A stretch of DNA of 64,000 bases from CAJINA01 sp964647585. Lineage in GTDB: Bacteria; Desulfobacterota; Desulfobacteria; Desulfobacterales; CAJINA01. Both the position numbers and the translations under genes were made by a program. Within the stretch, counting starts at the first letter, position 1. Each line of letters begins with the position of its first letter. The notes beneath the pieces are model-generated. The model saw only the letters and a program-made list of their open reading frames with translations. It ran no database searches and was not told the origin of the DNA. The stretch is taken from NCBI GenBank assembly GCA_964647585.1, contig CAZYGG010000006.1:31176-95175 (forward strand). Reading direction: 5' to 3'. Positions 32,842 to 41,971 of the stretch are shown piece by piece.

Positions 32842-32932
32842 TGTCATTCTGAGGAGTGAAACGACGAAGAATCCCTTTCAATAAAAGATAAGCTTGGCAT
32901 GAGGGAGACTCTTCGCTCCGCTCAGAGTGACA
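32842..32932. repeat. Palindromic repeat element (TGTCATTCTGAG ends)
   Basis: TGTCATTCTGAGG at the left and CTCAGAGTGACA at the right (32921-32932) are imperfect inverted ends of a 91-base unit, with further inner pairing between ACGACGAAGAATC and GACTCTTCGCTCC. Similar hairpins are very common between genes in Desulfobacterota and related genomes. It lies between the stop of the RND gene and the editing-domain gene. Confidence 0.7.
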
Positions 32933-32950
32933 TACATGGCTGGACGCTAT

Positions 32951-35900
32951 TTATACCGGCTCCTTACGGCTCTTTTCAAAGCCTATGAAAAAGGCCAAAA
33001 GCGACGGGATGATGAACAGGGTGAAGACTGTGGACAGGGCCAGGCCCCCCAGGATAACGCTGCCCAGGCCCCGGTAGAGTTCGCTGCCGGCTCCCGTGGA
33101 GAGCACCAGGGGCAGCATGCCGAACAGGCTGGTGGTGGTGCTCATGAAGATCGGCCGGATGCGCGTTCTCACCGATTCCAAGACCGCCTCTACACCTACA
33201 AAGCCCAGGTAGCGGACATTGTTGAGCGCCTGGTGCACGATCAAAATGGCGTTATTCACCACGGTTCCCACCAGGATGATGAATCCCAGCATAGTGACAA
33301 TGTCCAGAGGCTGGGGCGCGATGAGCCAGTCCACCAGCCGCAGGCCGATCAAGCCGCCGGCGCCGGCCAGGGGGACGCTGAACATGATGATCAGTGGATA
33401 AAAGAAGTTCTCGAACAACGCCGACATGAGCAGGTAGATAATGACGGCCGCCAGGATCAGGTTCCACTGGATAGCGGCAATGGCCGAACTGAGTTTGTCG
33501 GCATTGCCGCCAACGCTGACGGTCGTGTTGGGCAGTTTACCCGCGCTGCGCAACGGGTCGACTATGTCGGTAGTAATAGTTTCCAGGGCCGCCTGGAGCG
33601 GTATCGAATGCGGCGGGGTAACCTGCAAGGTGATGTTGCGTTTGCGTTCCAGGTGATTGATCTGCACCATGCCCTGGCCGTAGGCCAGGTCGGCGACGTC
33701 GCGAATCCTGATCAGGCGGCCGTTCCCATTGGCAATCAGGCTGTCGGCAATATCTTCGGGGGTTTTGATACCGCCGGCACTGCTGCGCAGGACCAGGTCG
33801 ATTTTCTTCTCCTGTTCCGGCTTGAACTCGCCGATTTTGCGGCCATCCATCAGGACATCCACATAGAGGCCGAGATCTTCTTCGGTCATGCCATTGGCAA
33901 GCACCCGGCTGCGGTCGGGGATAAAATTCGCTTCAGGGTAGCTGTTTTCTATGGACGGTACCGGGCGGACCTGGGCCTCGGGCATTTTTTGGCGCAGGGC
34001 CCCGAAGAGGGTGCGGGAGGCATTGATGATTGCGTCGATTTCATCGCCGGCGATGTTGACTTCCACAGTGCGACCGCGTCCCAGGCCGGTCTGGAAAATA
34101 CCGGCCTGGATACTGACGCCGAAGACACCGGGGATACTGTTCATCACCCGGTTGAGCATGGGCATCATCCGGGGGGCTTCGGTTTCATGCTTACCGATAG
34201 CCCCGAAAAGAGAAATCCGGTCGGCCGAAACATAGAAAATATTCTTGATTTGCGGGACGCCGTCTTTACCATCTTCTTTGAAGTAGGGGCGGGTTGCCTT
34301 GAAGATATGGTGCCCGATGGCTTCGCGTTTGGCCAGCGAATAACCCGGTGGTGGAATCATGATATTCAGTATCAGGTTGCGGTTGCCCTGGGGCAGGTAC
34401 TCGGCCTTGGGCATCAGGGTTGCCACGGTGATAACGGCTGCCCCGGTGAGAACCGTCACCGTTATGATGCGGGTGTACCACCGGCTGATGGACAAGGCTG
34501 AAAGTGCGAACAGCCCCCGCGACAGCAGTGTGCCGAAGCGCCCGACCAGGCCATTTTTCTTTTTTTTCTTCTTTCCGGCCAGCCGGTAGAACTGGTTGGT
34601 GATGCTGGGAATGGCGCTCACCGATACAATCAGGCTGATCATGATAGCGAAAGTGATGGCAATGGCGATGTCCTTAAAAAGCTGGCCGGCTTCTTCTTCG
34701 ATGAAGATAACCGGCAGAAACACAGCCACGGTCGTGGCCGTGGAGGCGAAGACCGCGCCCCAGACCTCCCTGGCACCATCATAGGAAGCTTCAAAAGGCC
34801 CTTTACCCATCTGGCGATGACGGTCGATGTTTTCTAATACGACGATGGCGTTGTCCACCAGCATGCCCACCGCGAAAGAGATCCCGGCCAGGCTGACCAC
34901 ATTCAGGCTGCGCCCCATTCCCCACATGAAGATGAACGTGCCGATGATCGAAATAGGGATAGCCACTGCCGTGGTTAGCGTTGAGCTGATGCTGCGTAAA
35001 AAGATGAACAGGACTGTCAGGGCCAGCAGGCCGCCGATGACCACGTTGCGTTTCACCAGGCCGATGGCATTGTTGATATAGGGTGTCTGTTCATATACAA
35101 TTTTGATGTGCAGGTTTTGGGCTTTGAGTATATCGCGGTTGACATACTCAATCGCGGCTTTCATACGGCGGGTCAACTCGATGACGTTGGCACCCTGTTC
35201 CTTGCGGACGCCTATAACGATGACCGGCGTATCGTTATGCATGACGGACACATCGTTGACGGCATAGCCGATACGGGTGTCGGCGATCTGCTCCAGGCGC
35301 ACCCGGTGGATCCCATCATCGGCCATGAGGATATCCAGCGGATCACCGGTTTTTTGGAACTGCCCGGTGGTGCGAATGCGGTAGTTTTTCTTGGCCAGCC
35401 CCAGGACCCCCGCGGAAACGTTAACATTGGCGGTTTGCAGCCGGTCGACCACCTGGCCGATGGATAAATTGTAGTGTCCCAGTCGCTCGGGATCGATGAC
35501 GACCTCAAGCTGGCGGGCCGATCCGCCGAAAACAAAAAGACTGCCGACACCCGGCACCCGGTCAATATGCTGTCGGACATCATTCTCGAAAAAGGTCCTG
35601 AAGGTGTTGATTCTGGCAGGGTCCCCTGAATCGGTTTTCATGACCATCCAGATGACGGGACTGCTTTGGGCGCCGGAAGCTTCAATAACCGGTTTCTGGA
35701 CATTTTCCGGGTACTGGCGCACCTCATTGAGTTTGTTGGAAACCGCCAGGAGGGCTGCATCCAGATCGGTGCCGACCTCAAAGGTCAGGGTCACTTCCGC
35801 CCGGCTGTTATAGCTCGAGCTCTCCATCAGGGTGAGTCGCTGAATACCCTTGAGAACGCCTTCCTGTTCTTCGACGATATCTTTTTCAACTTCATAGGGG

Positions 35901-36064
35901 GTGGCCCCCGGCCAGATTGTATTCACTGTAATCTGGGGCCGTTCAACATCAGGCGTGAGCTGGACCGACAGTCGGTTGATGCCGATCAGGCCGAACAGGA
36001 GAAGCAGGATAATGCCCACGGCCACGGAGACGGGCTTATTGATGGCGAATTTGATGAAGTTCAT
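32951..36064 (-). CDS. RND-family efflux pump inner-membrane protein (AcrB/MdtB type)
   Basis: The 1037-aa protein has the two-fold RND layout: helix 1 (INKPVSVAVGIILLLLFGLIG), a large periplasmic loop, helices 2-6, a second loop and helices 8-12. Helix 4 carries GISFAVGMLVDNAIVVLENIDR, whose acidic residues relay protons, and the second half carries LGFIILVGTVVNNAILIV. The segment PGVGSLFVFGGSARQLEVVID is typical of the hydrophobe/amphiphile (HAE1) or multidrug group. A poly-lysine stretch (GKKKKKKN) sits in the central cytoplasmic loop. It is transcribed after the adaptor gene; the gap holds repeats. No outer-membrane TolC partner is encoded nearby. Confidence 0.93.
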   Translation of the reverse strand: MNFIKFAINKPVSVAVGIILLLLFGLIGINRLSVQLTPDVERPQITVNTIWPGATPYEVEKDIVEEQEGVLKGIQRLTLMESSSYNSRAEVTLTFEVGTDLDAALLAVSNKLNEVRQYPENVQKPVIEASGAQSSPVIWMVMKTDSGDPARINTFRTFFENDVRQHIDRVPGVGSLFVFGGSARQLEVVIDPERLGHYNLSIGQVVDRLQTANVNVSAGVLGLAKKNYRIRTTGQFQKTGDPLDILMADDGIHRVRLEQIADTRIGYAVNDVSVMHNDTPVIVIGVRKEQGANVIELTRRMKAAIEYVNRDILKAQNLHIKIVYEQTPYINNAIGLVKRNVVIGGLLALTVLFIFLRSISSTLTTAVAIPISIIGTFIFMWGMGRSLNVVSLAGISFAVGMLVDNAIVVLENIDRHRQMGKGPFEASYDGAREVWGAVFASTATTVAVFLPVIFIEEEAGQLFKDIAIAITFAIMISLIVSVSAIPSITNQFYRLAGKKKKKKNGLVGRFGTLLSRGLFALSALSISRWYTRIITVTVLTGAAVITVATLMPKAEYLPQGNRNLILNIMIPPPGYSLAKREAIGHHIFKATRPYFKEDGKDGVPQIKNIFYVSADRISLFGAIGKHETEAPRMMPMLNRVMNSIPGVFGVSIQAGIFQTGLGRGRTVEVNIAGDEIDAIINASRTLFGALRQKMPEAQVRPVPSIENSYPEANFIPDRSRVLANGMTEEDLGLYVDVLMDGRKIGEFKPEQEKKIDLVLRSSAGGIKTPEDIADSLIANGNGRLIRIRDVADLAYGQGMVQINHLERKRNITLQVTPPHSIPLQAALETITTDIVDPLRSAGKLPNTTVSVGGNADKLSSAIAAIQWNLILAAVIIYLLMSALFENFFYPLIIMFSVPLAGAGGLIGLRLVDWLIAPQPLDIVTMLGFIILVGTVVNNAILIVHQALNNVRYLGFVGVEAVLESVRTRIRPIFMSTTTSLFGMLPLVLSTGAGSELYRGLGSVILGGLALSTVFTLFIIPSLLAFFIGFEKSRKEPV

Positions 36065-36151
36065 AGGCTCGCTTATTCAGTTTTGAAGACCTGGTCTTCA
36101 GGGGTCAGGTCAGAGATATTTGGCTAAACCGGCGCTTATATAAGCAGGTTG

Positions 36152-36306
36152 TTTAGACTGTAGGCTGAAGACTGTTAGGCAAACCATTTTACCCGGACAT
36201 ATCAAAACAATCTTTTCATAGTTAGTTCCTACTCCGCGACGCTTCATAAATGAGGTTAACAAGGGTTTTTCCTACAGCCTAAAGGCCTACAGTCTATCAG
36301 CCTGAA
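36152..36306. repeat. Inverted repeat family, copy A (TAGACTGTAGGCTG type)
   Basis: TTTAGACTGTAGGCTGAAG at 36152 and CCTACAGCCTAAAGGCCTAC at 36271 are inverted relatives enclosing about 90 bases between the RND and adaptor genes. Related sequence occurs at 41092-41166 and, in a more diverged form, at 40316-40470. It is probably a dispersed hairpin element of this genome and may set mRNA ratios of adaptor and pump. Confidence 0.6.
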
Positions 36307-36321
36307 TCCGGCCAGGATTCT

Positions 36322-37368
36322 TTACTCCGTCTTCACAACCGTCACGGCCTGGTCCGGCCGCAGGCGCTCATTTCCATCCACGACGATGGGCATGCCCGGA
36401 ACGATATACGGGTTATCGACGCCCAGGTATTCGCCGTCTACGGCAACAATATTGATCGGCAGAATATTAGCCTTACCCTCTTTCACCGTGTAGACAAATT
36501 CCTTGCCCTGGTGACGGACCAGCGCGTCCCTCGGGACCATTTTCAAATTGGTCTTTGCGCTGACCGGGACATCTGCCCGGGCCGACATATTCTGGATGAC
36601 CCCCTTGAAATAGGGAATCGCGATGCTGATTTTGAAAGTTTTCGATTTGGGATCCGCCACGGGGATGCGGTTGGTCAGTCTGCCGGTCAATTGCCGGGCC
36701 AGGGGCGTCAGGGTGAGCGAGAGTTCCAGGCCGGGCTGGACAAACGCAGCCAGTTTTTCGTCCACGGCGACCCGGACCACCAGGTCATTGATGGACCCCA
36801 GTAGGCAGACCGCTACGCCCGGGGAAATCCACTCCCCCTGGGATTTGTATTTCGCCAGAACCAACCCGTCGAAGGGTGCGCGCAGGGTGCTTTTGGCCAG
36901 TTCCAGTTCTTTTTTAGCCAGTTTGACGCGCAGGCTTTCCCGCTGGGTAAAAAGCTCCTGGAGGCTGAAGCCAAGGTCGTCAAATTCTTTTTCCGTGGCG
37001 ATATTATCACTACGCAGGGTTTTGAGGCGCTGCAGGTTCTTTTCAGTTTTCTGTATCGTGATATTTTTTTGAGCGATTTCCTGGTTGATAATGGCGATGT
37101 CCTTGCGCAGGAAATCGGTGTTCAGTTGCACCAGGACCGCCCCTTTCTTGACCACAACCCCTTCCTCGATGGATTGACTGGCGATCAGTCCGCTGATTTC
37201 AGGTGAGAGACCGGCCGTCTTATTAAAATCGACAACCCCCACCATGGGGCGGGTCGGGGCCAACTCCTTGGCGAATACTTTCGTAGTGACCACTTTGGCG
37301 GGCGGCTGCTGGGCAAATGCGGACCCGCAAAACAGGACCGTTAACAACAGGCTGGCGAGTATTCTCAT
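36322..37368 (-). CDS. RND efflux periplasmic adaptor (membrane-fusion protein)
   Basis: The 348-aa protein starts with the signal peptide MRILASLLLTVLFCGSAFA. It follows the adaptor plan: a beta-barrel/lipoyl half (GLSPEISGLIASQSIEEGVVVKKG), a long coiled-coil hairpin (about 95-165), the second lipoyl half (TLRAPFDGLVLAKYKSQGEWISPG) and a C-terminal barrel. It links the RND pump to an outer-membrane channel. The ATG at 37368 is chosen because it gives a clean signal peptide and follows AAAGGT; the longer upstream frame adds 24 unconvincing residues. It is the first gene of the two-gene pump operon. Confidence 0.9.
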   Translation of the reverse strand: MRILASLLLTVLFCGSAFAQQPPAKVVTTKVFAKELAPTRPMVGVVDFNKTAGLSPEISGLIASQSIEEGVVVKKGAVLVQLNTDFLRKDIAIINQEIAQKNITIQKTEKNLQRLKTLRSDNIATEKEFDDLGFSLQELFTQRESLRVKLAKKELELAKSTLRAPFDGLVLAKYKSQGEWISPGVAVCLLGSINDLVVRVAVDEKLAAFVQPGLELSLTLTPLARQLTGRLTNRIPVADPKSKTFKISIAIPYFKGVIQNMSARADVPVSAKTNLKMVPRDALVRHQGKEFVYTVKEGKANILPINIVAVDGEYLGVDNPYIVPGMPIVVDGNERLRPDQAVTVVKTE

Positions 37369-37478
37369 AATCAGACCTTTCAATACAAGTGCTCTTAAGG
37401 CAACGATACAGGAATATTGTAGCAGGTAGCGTTTACCCATTTGAGTATCATCAAATTGAAAATATTTAAAGGGGGTTC

Positions 37479-38243
37479 TTAGTCTTCATTAAATCCGGAG
37501 CGTTCCATTTTTGCGGCCATGGCGTCACAGTGGGACCCCCGCCAGTATATGCGGTCGCAGTCCGGACAGGTTTTAAATGTGTTGAAATACTTTTTCGTTT
37601 TTGGTTCCAGCCGGTGGAGGATGGCCTCTTTCGCCACCGGCTCCAGTATCCGGTTGCACCGCAGGCAGCGGGTAAAAAGCCGGTAGGGGCCGGCCAATCC
37701 AAAAAAATGCAGGGTTTCAGTGAGCTGGTCTTCGGGCAGCACCGCCCGGACAAGCCGGCCGAAGACAATTTTGCTTCTTTTTAACAGGGCCCGGTCTTTT
37801 GTCAGGACCACCCGGTTTTCGCCGTGGGCAAGTTCGGCTATGTCCCGGTCATCCAGACTGTTGCCGTAAGCGGTATCGAACCCGGTCAACCGTAGAAGTG
37901 CGGCCAGCCGGCCCACGTTGACATCCACAATGAACCTGACGGTCGGTAGCGGCGCGGGCCTGAGTTTTGAAGGCCGGGTAACATCGAAAGGCGGGGTAAT
38001 TTCTGAAACCTGGATTTGCTGCCCCGGTTCAGGAATGAAACCAAAATCCGTCTCCCGGCCGCCTGATCGGATAGCGCCGATTTCAGTATGGGGGATGCCC
38101 AGCGATTCCACGGTATCCTTGATCGACGCCCGCCGCTCAAGCCGGTATTCGAGGGCCTCGCCCTTCAATCCATGTCGCAAAAGGTCCTGGAGACCCTTGG
38201 AGACCCTTATTGTAATGATACGCTTTTCAACCCTGTTTTCCAT
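37479..38243 (-). CDS. Mut7-C RNase domain protein with N-terminal ubiquitin-like domain
   Basis: The 254-aa protein has a beta-grasp (Mut7-C ubiquitin, ThiS-like) N-terminal region of about 85 residues (ASIKDTVESLGIPHTEIGAI). The Mut7-C PIN-like nuclease domain follows: VRFIVDVNVGRLAALLRLTGFDT, DRDIAELAHGENRVVLTKDRALLKR. A zinc ribbon formed by CLRCNRILEP and CPDCDRIYWRGSH ends the protein. The acidic residues expected for RNase activity (D in FIVDVN, D in DDRD, D in TKDR) are all present. The biological RNA target is unknown. The ATG at 38243 lies 12 nt after GGAGG. It is a single gene between the pump and GalT genes. Confidence 0.88.
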   Translation of the reverse strand: MENRVEKRIITIRVSKGLQDLLRHGLKGEALEYRLERRASIKDTVESLGIPHTEIGAIRSGGRETDFGFIPEPGQQIQVSEITPPFDVTRPSKLRPAPLPTVRFIVDVNVGRLAALLRLTGFDTAYGNSLDDRDIAELAHGENRVVLTKDRALLKRSKIVFGRLVRAVLPEDQLTETLHFFGLAGPYRLFTRCLRCNRILEPVAKEAILHRLEPKTKKYFNTFKTCPDCDRIYWRGSHCDAMAAKMERSGFNED

Positions 38244-38345
38244 GTTCAGTGCCAACCTCCGATAAAGCGGTACGCCAAACTTTAAGAACCGGGTTTTGAA
38301 AATCAGGCCAGAGGTTTCAGCCAAGCTTTACAACTTTTACAACAA

Positions 38346-39407
38346 CTATAAATTGTAGGTGCCGCTAAAAAAGGGTCGCGCAAGTGCTGCCGTCTCCTCC
38401 GGTGCGTTAAACGTGGCCATGTCCCCCAGCATCACTTCATACCCGGTATGGTCGTTCCGGACCCAGGGGGCATAGTTGGAGCGGGCCAGGATTCTGACAC
38501 GCAGTTCCAGTTTGCTGTCTTTGGTTTCAACTGCCAACAGGCCCAGATTGTACCCGTTGCGGTTAAGGCTGCGGTAGAATGCCTGGGTGTTGAGAACTCC
38601 CTGCGAAAGGCTTTCCCAGTGGCTGTCGTCCAGATCAAAAAGGGAATAGACGTCCGGCAGGATTCCCCAGATTTCAAAGAACCCTTCCGGGGCAAAGGCC
38701 GCCAGCCAATGCCAGTCACCGGTCTGGTCGATCCCCCGGGAGTTCTCTTTGCGTTCATGGGCCAGGTAATCGGAAAAAAGACCGTGGCCGGTCCGGGTAT
38801 GATACGCGGCCGTGCGGTGTTCCAGAAACCGGATATTGTTGGGCGGCTGCCGGTCCGCATGGACCTGGAGGTGCGGGTGCACCAGGGAGCCGCCGGCCGA
38901 GGGCAGGTGGTTCTGGGTGATGGCCATATAAACCGCTGCGGGATCGGAGGCGAATACCTTTTCCAGGTAGCGGCGGCAGTTGATAAAACTGTCCACATAG
39001 GACGGCAGAGAGGCTTTCCCGATTTCCACGAAGTGACGGTTGTCAAAGAGGCTTACCGCCGAGTAGCGTCCATAGGGAAAGAGGTTGGGAAAGAGTACGG
39101 ACGCCCCCTGTTCAAGCCGGGCTGACTTTGAAAGGTCCCCAGCTAGGGACGGTGTCCGGCGGGACAGCTGGGGGCGACAGAAAGGGCAGGTATCCCGGTC
39201 TTTGGCAGCCGGCGGCGGCTCGGGCAGGGCGGCTGTCCCGGATTCCTTTTCCGCCGCCCGGGCAAAGGTGACCCGGCACGTTCTGCCGGTCACCGGATCA
39301 AAGCGGATCTCCACCGGTTTTTCTACCGGGGTGCCGTCGGGGGCCACGATTTTCGAGGTCAGGGTTTGCACCTCGAATACGAGTCCGCTTTCGGATATAT
39401 GCTCCAT
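38346..39407 (-). CDS. Galactose-1-phosphate uridylyltransferase-like HIT-superfamily protein
   Basis: The 353-aa protein resembles GalT. It has a CPFC motif (about residue 80) for structural zinc, FPNLFPYGRYSAVSLF, and the active-site SLVHPHLQVHA, where the HPHxQ histidine would carry the UMP. The substrate-binding half is more diverged than in E. coli GalT. It may therefore act on another nucleotide sugar (UDP-GlcNAc or ADP-type). GGAGG is 5 nt before the ATG at 39407. It stands next to a hydrolase gene on the same strand and no other galactose gene is present. Confidence 0.82.
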   Translation of the reverse strand: MEHISESGLVFEVQTLTSKIVAPDGTPVEKPVEIRFDPVTGRTCRVTFARAAEKESGTAALPEPPPAAKDRDTCPFCRPQLSRRTPSLAGDLSKSARLEQGASVLFPNLFPYGRYSAVSLFDNRHFVEIGKASLPSYVDSFINCRRYLEKVFASDPAAVYMAITQNHLPSAGGSLVHPHLQVHADRQPPNNIRFLEHRTAAYHTRTGHGLFSDYLAHERKENSRGIDQTGDWHWLAAFAPEGFFEIWGILPDVYSLFDLDDSHWESLSQGVLNTQAFYRSLNRNGYNLGLLAVETKDSKLELRVRILARSNYAPWVRNDHTGYEVMLGDMATFNAPEETAALARPFFSGTYNL

Positions 39408-39453
39408 TTTTGCCTCCACTTAAGTTTACCGCGCAGGTCTTTTACTTTGAGTA

Positions 39454-40287
39454 TTATTTTAAAAAGGAACGAATGGCCTGCCGGGTTGTTGCCCGGCTTT
39501 TTGAATCTGACAGGAAATGATCACTGTTTATAGCGTGGAACATTACCGGCGAACAAACCCTTGTGATGCAATCCAGGCTGGTTTTTCTCAAGAGGCCGCC
39601 GCCGAGATTCAATATCGGGTCCCGGCGTCCATAAACGCAAAGGGCCGGGGTCTGCTGCAGGGAAAAGTCTAAATGACTGTTCGCCGCGAGCCATTCAAAG
39701 AGAATTTTGAGAACCCGGGCTCGCTTCCGGCTGAGCGTGCCGAAACCTGCCAGGCCCCGGGTGATGCCGGGAAACAGGGTTTCCAGGTAGCTGTCGATTG
39801 ATTTTTGCAGGCTCAGCAGCGGCCTTTGTAAATCGAACCCGGTTTTACAATAGGTGTAAAGCGAGCGCAGGAATGTCCCCTGGTAAAGGGCGGTCAACGG
39901 ATTGATCAGGACAATCTTTTTAAATGGCTCGCCGGATGTCAGGGCGCCGTAAAGCATGGGGATGGTGGCATAGCAGGCCGCAATCCCGTAAAGGGGCAGG
40001 CCGCTGTTATCCGCCCGGTTCGCGGCCAAAGAGAGCATCCGGCGGGTATCCCTGACCGGGGCTGCCAGTGAAAATTTGCCTGATGAACCCCCGTGACCCG
40101 TGTAATTGAAAGAAAAGAGGTCCAGGTTGTCTTTAAGCAGCCACCGGAAGGCGCCCAGCTGCTGGGCGGGGCCCCCGCCGATGAGCGGGGGGATGAAAAC
40201 CAGACCCTTTGGCGCGGGCAGCCGGGTTTGAACCCATTGGAGGCCGCCCCGGTAGTCCTGGGCTTTGGTTTTTAGCAGTAGATCCAA
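39454..40287 (-). CDS. Alpha/beta hydrolase, cysteine-nucleophile type
   Basis: The 277-aa protein has an alpha/beta hydrolase fold. Strands read GLVFIPPLIGGG and LDLFSFNYTGHGGSSG, the nucleophile elbow lies in YGIAACYATIP, a candidate acid is D in VYGRRDPIL, and the histidine is in NSDHFLSDS. At the elbow the sm-x-Nu-x-sm position is occupied by cysteine rather than serine, as in dienelactone hydrolases. It may hydrolyse an ester, thioester or lipid. The start is a TTG at 40287, with AGGGG some distance upstream; an ATG start giving the full fold was not found. The neighbouring GalT-like gene may share a transcript. Confidence 0.72.
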   Translation of the reverse strand: MDLLLKTKAQDYRGGLQWVQTRLPAPKGLVFIPPLIGGGPAQQLGAFRWLLKDNLDLFSFNYTGHGGSSGKFSLAAPVRDTRRMLSLAANRADNSGLPLYGIAACYATIPMLYGALTSGEPFKKIVLINPLTALYQGTFLRSLYTYCKTGFDLQRPLLSLQKSIDSYLETLFPGITRGLAGFGTLSRKRARVLKILFEWLAANSHLDFSLQQTPALCVYGRRDPILNLGGGLLRKTSLDCITRVCSPVMFHAINSDHFLSDSKSRATTRQAIRSFLK

Positions 40288-40315
40288 GTGAACGCAGACC
40301 CCTCACAAAGGTGTT

Positions 40316-40470
40316 TAGGCTGAAGGCTGAGGGTGAAGGCGGTACGAAAGCTATTGAAACTAAGATTCAGCCCAATCCATTGCAGTTCTTGTTTTCAAAA
40401 ATTAAATCTGACAAACAGGCCTAAAGGTTTTTCATCAGCCTTCACCTTCAGTCTTCGGCCTGAAAACCTG
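40316..40470. repeat. Inverted repeat family, diverged copy
   Basis: GGCTGAAGGCTGAGGGTGAAGGC near 40319 and CAGCCTTCACCTTCAGTC near 40438 pair in inverted orientation around about 95 bases. The sequence is related to the elements at 36152 and 41092. No gene is seen here. Confidence 0.5.
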
Positions 40471-40556
40471 AATCTGGCCACGCTACGACTGAGGGTTTTG
40501 ATTGCACGCCCTTTCTTAAGGCAACCCAAATCCTGGCCTCTCCGGGATAGGATTCT

Positions 40557-41009
40557 CTACAACTGCGGCAGGATCCGGTCTATATGGGCCGCTATGATCC
40601 CGTAAACTTTTTTATAAAGTTCCAGGGAACCGCCCATGGGATCCTGAACGGCGTGCTTCTTTTTAGGTTTGTCCGGCCAGGCGCCCAGCAGGACAATCCG
40701 ATCACTGTGCCAGGGGTAAAAGGTCTTGAGAAACGCCACATGCCCCGGCTCCATGCAGAGGATAAGATCGGCGGTCTGGAGTTCTTCCCCGGAAATCGGC
40801 CGCGACCGGTGTTCGGAAATGTCAATGCCGTTTTCCGCGCAGACCTGTTGGGCCAGATCCGTTGCCGGCGAGTCGTCCAGGCCATGAACCCCCATGGAAG
40901 CGACGGACCTGTCATTTTCACCGGTTTCAATCCAGCGCTGTCTCAAGATTCCTGCGGCCATCGGGCTGCGGCAGATGTTGCCCGTACATACAAAAATGAT
41001 ATCCGGCAT
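40557..41009 (-). CDS. Low-molecular-weight protein-tyrosine-phosphatase family protein
   Basis: The 150-aa protein has the catalytic P-loop CTGNICRS at residues 8-15 (C8, R14) and the general-acid aspartate D123 in VQDPMGGS, both at family positions. Members remove phosphate from tyrosine or arginine residues, or act as arsenate reductases; the DPMG form (rather than DPY) leans toward the Wzb/YwlE-like group without deciding. The start at 41009 gives the usual MPxIxFVC N-terminus. It stands alone between two repeat elements. Confidence 0.9.
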   Translation of the reverse strand: MPDIIFVCTGNICRSPMAAGILRQRWIETGENDRSVASMGVHGLDDSPATDLAQQVCAENGIDISEHRSRPISGEELQTADLILCMEPGHVAFLKTFYPWHSDRIVLLGAWPDKPKKKHAVQDPMGGSLELYKKVYGIIAAHIDRILPQL

Positions 41010-41091
41010 AACCGATCCTTCCTACTTTTATATCAGGCTTGGCCTCCTTGTTTCTTTGGGAGGCTGGTACTGGCCTGTTAGAGGCTTTTAG

Positions 41092-41166
41092 GATTTTAGA
41101 CTGTAGGCTGTTAGGGTTTGCCTGTGGATGGTTTTCCTACAGCCTAAATGCCTATAGCCTACTCTC
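41092..41166. repeat. Inverted repeat family, copy B (TAGACTGTAGGCTG type)
   Basis: TTTTAGACTGTAGGCTGTTA is followed 40 bases later by CCTACAGCCTAAATGCC, giving a hairpin. The same words occur at 36152-36306. Confidence 0.6.
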
Positions 41167-41173
41167 CTATTCT

Positions 41174-41971
41174 TCATTTAACCACCCTGAGTCTATGCGT
41201 TTTTGAAAGTTTTTTCCAGAGTTCAATAATAATGGCCATTCCCGGTTCGGTTTCACCCACGGGTTCTTCGTCCAGGTACCGGGAGCAGGCGGCCGTCAAC
41301 AGGTCGTTGCCCCGGCCCAGGGCGAATTCATCTCCCAGGTACGTATCCAGGGCCTGGAGCAGACTTTTCAGCTGGTCGGCCTGTAGATGGGCGATGGCAC
41401 TTTTGTCCCTGAGGCGGAGTTGCTTGGCCAGCATATCGACGGCCTGGTCGATTGATTCGGGCCGGCTGGTCAGGCTGGCGGCAGTTTTGCGTCCGGGCAT
41501 CTGGACCAGTCCGAGATAGTAGGCGCTTTCCAGGATGTCCGCGGTTGCCTTGTAGATATGCGGATCCTGGCTTGCCCTTGCCCCGGCGACATTCAGAACC
41601 CGGATATCATATTCCGCGATCCAGTCATTGAGGCTCCGGGCGGCGTCGAAGGCGCTGGCAGTGTTGAGATCGACATGCAGCCACGGCCGGCCGTGCCGCT
41701 CGGCCACCTGCTGCGTCAGCAGGGAGCCGCCCGAAAGCGGGCCATGGGAAAAAATGACGGTCGCCTCGGCCGACACCACATTTTTTTCCGTCCGCAGGTG
41801 GTATGCGTCGGTGGGCATTTCTGTAAGGCCGTACTTATCCGGCAGGGGACCGGCCTCGGTTTTACGTCCCCGGGGGATCCAGCCGCCATGGTCGATTCCC
41901 AGTCGCATGGCGGTATCCAGTGCACCCTGGTCAGCGCCGGTTTGTCCGCCTGAAATGATTTTTTCCAGCAT
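41174..41971 (-). CDS. Putative molybdenum-cofactor carrier protein with C-terminal extension
   Basis: The first 155 residues match the putative Moco carrier family (Rossmann-like, related to LOG/nucleotide-binding proteins): IISGGQTGADQGALDTAMRLG, GGWIPRGRKTEAG, and ATVIFSHGPLSGGS. This fold can bind and protect the molybdenum cofactor or a nucleotide. The last 100 residues form an additional helical region (KQLRLRDKSAIAHLQADQLKSLL...) that is not part of the minimal family and that I do not recognise. The ATG at 41971 follows CAGGTAACACCC. No Moco biosynthesis genes lie nearby. Confidence 0.78.
   Translation of the reverse strand: MLEKIISGGQTGADQGALDTAMRLGIDHGGWIPRGRKTEAGPLPDKYGLTEMPTDAYHLRTEKNVVSAEATVIFSHGPLSGGSLLTQQVAERHGRPWLHVDLNTASAFDAARSLNDWIAEYDIRVLNVAGARASQDPHIYKATADILESAYYLGLVQMPGRKTAASLTSRPESIDQAVDMLAKQLRLRDKSAIAHLQADQLKSLLQALDTYLGDEFALGRGNDLLTAACSRYLDEEPVGETEPGMAIIIELWKKLSKTHRLRVVK

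Noticed and set aside
32927..34501. Long plus-strand reading frame opposite the RND pump gene
   Set aside because: The RND protein is fully conserved on the minus strand; the opposite frame is a Gln/Gly/Asp-rich composition artefact of high third-position GC.
36152..36306. CRISPR-like repetition around 36150-36306 and 41092-41166
   Set aside because: The words are inverted rather than regularly spaced direct repeats, and there are no spacers of constant length or cas genes.
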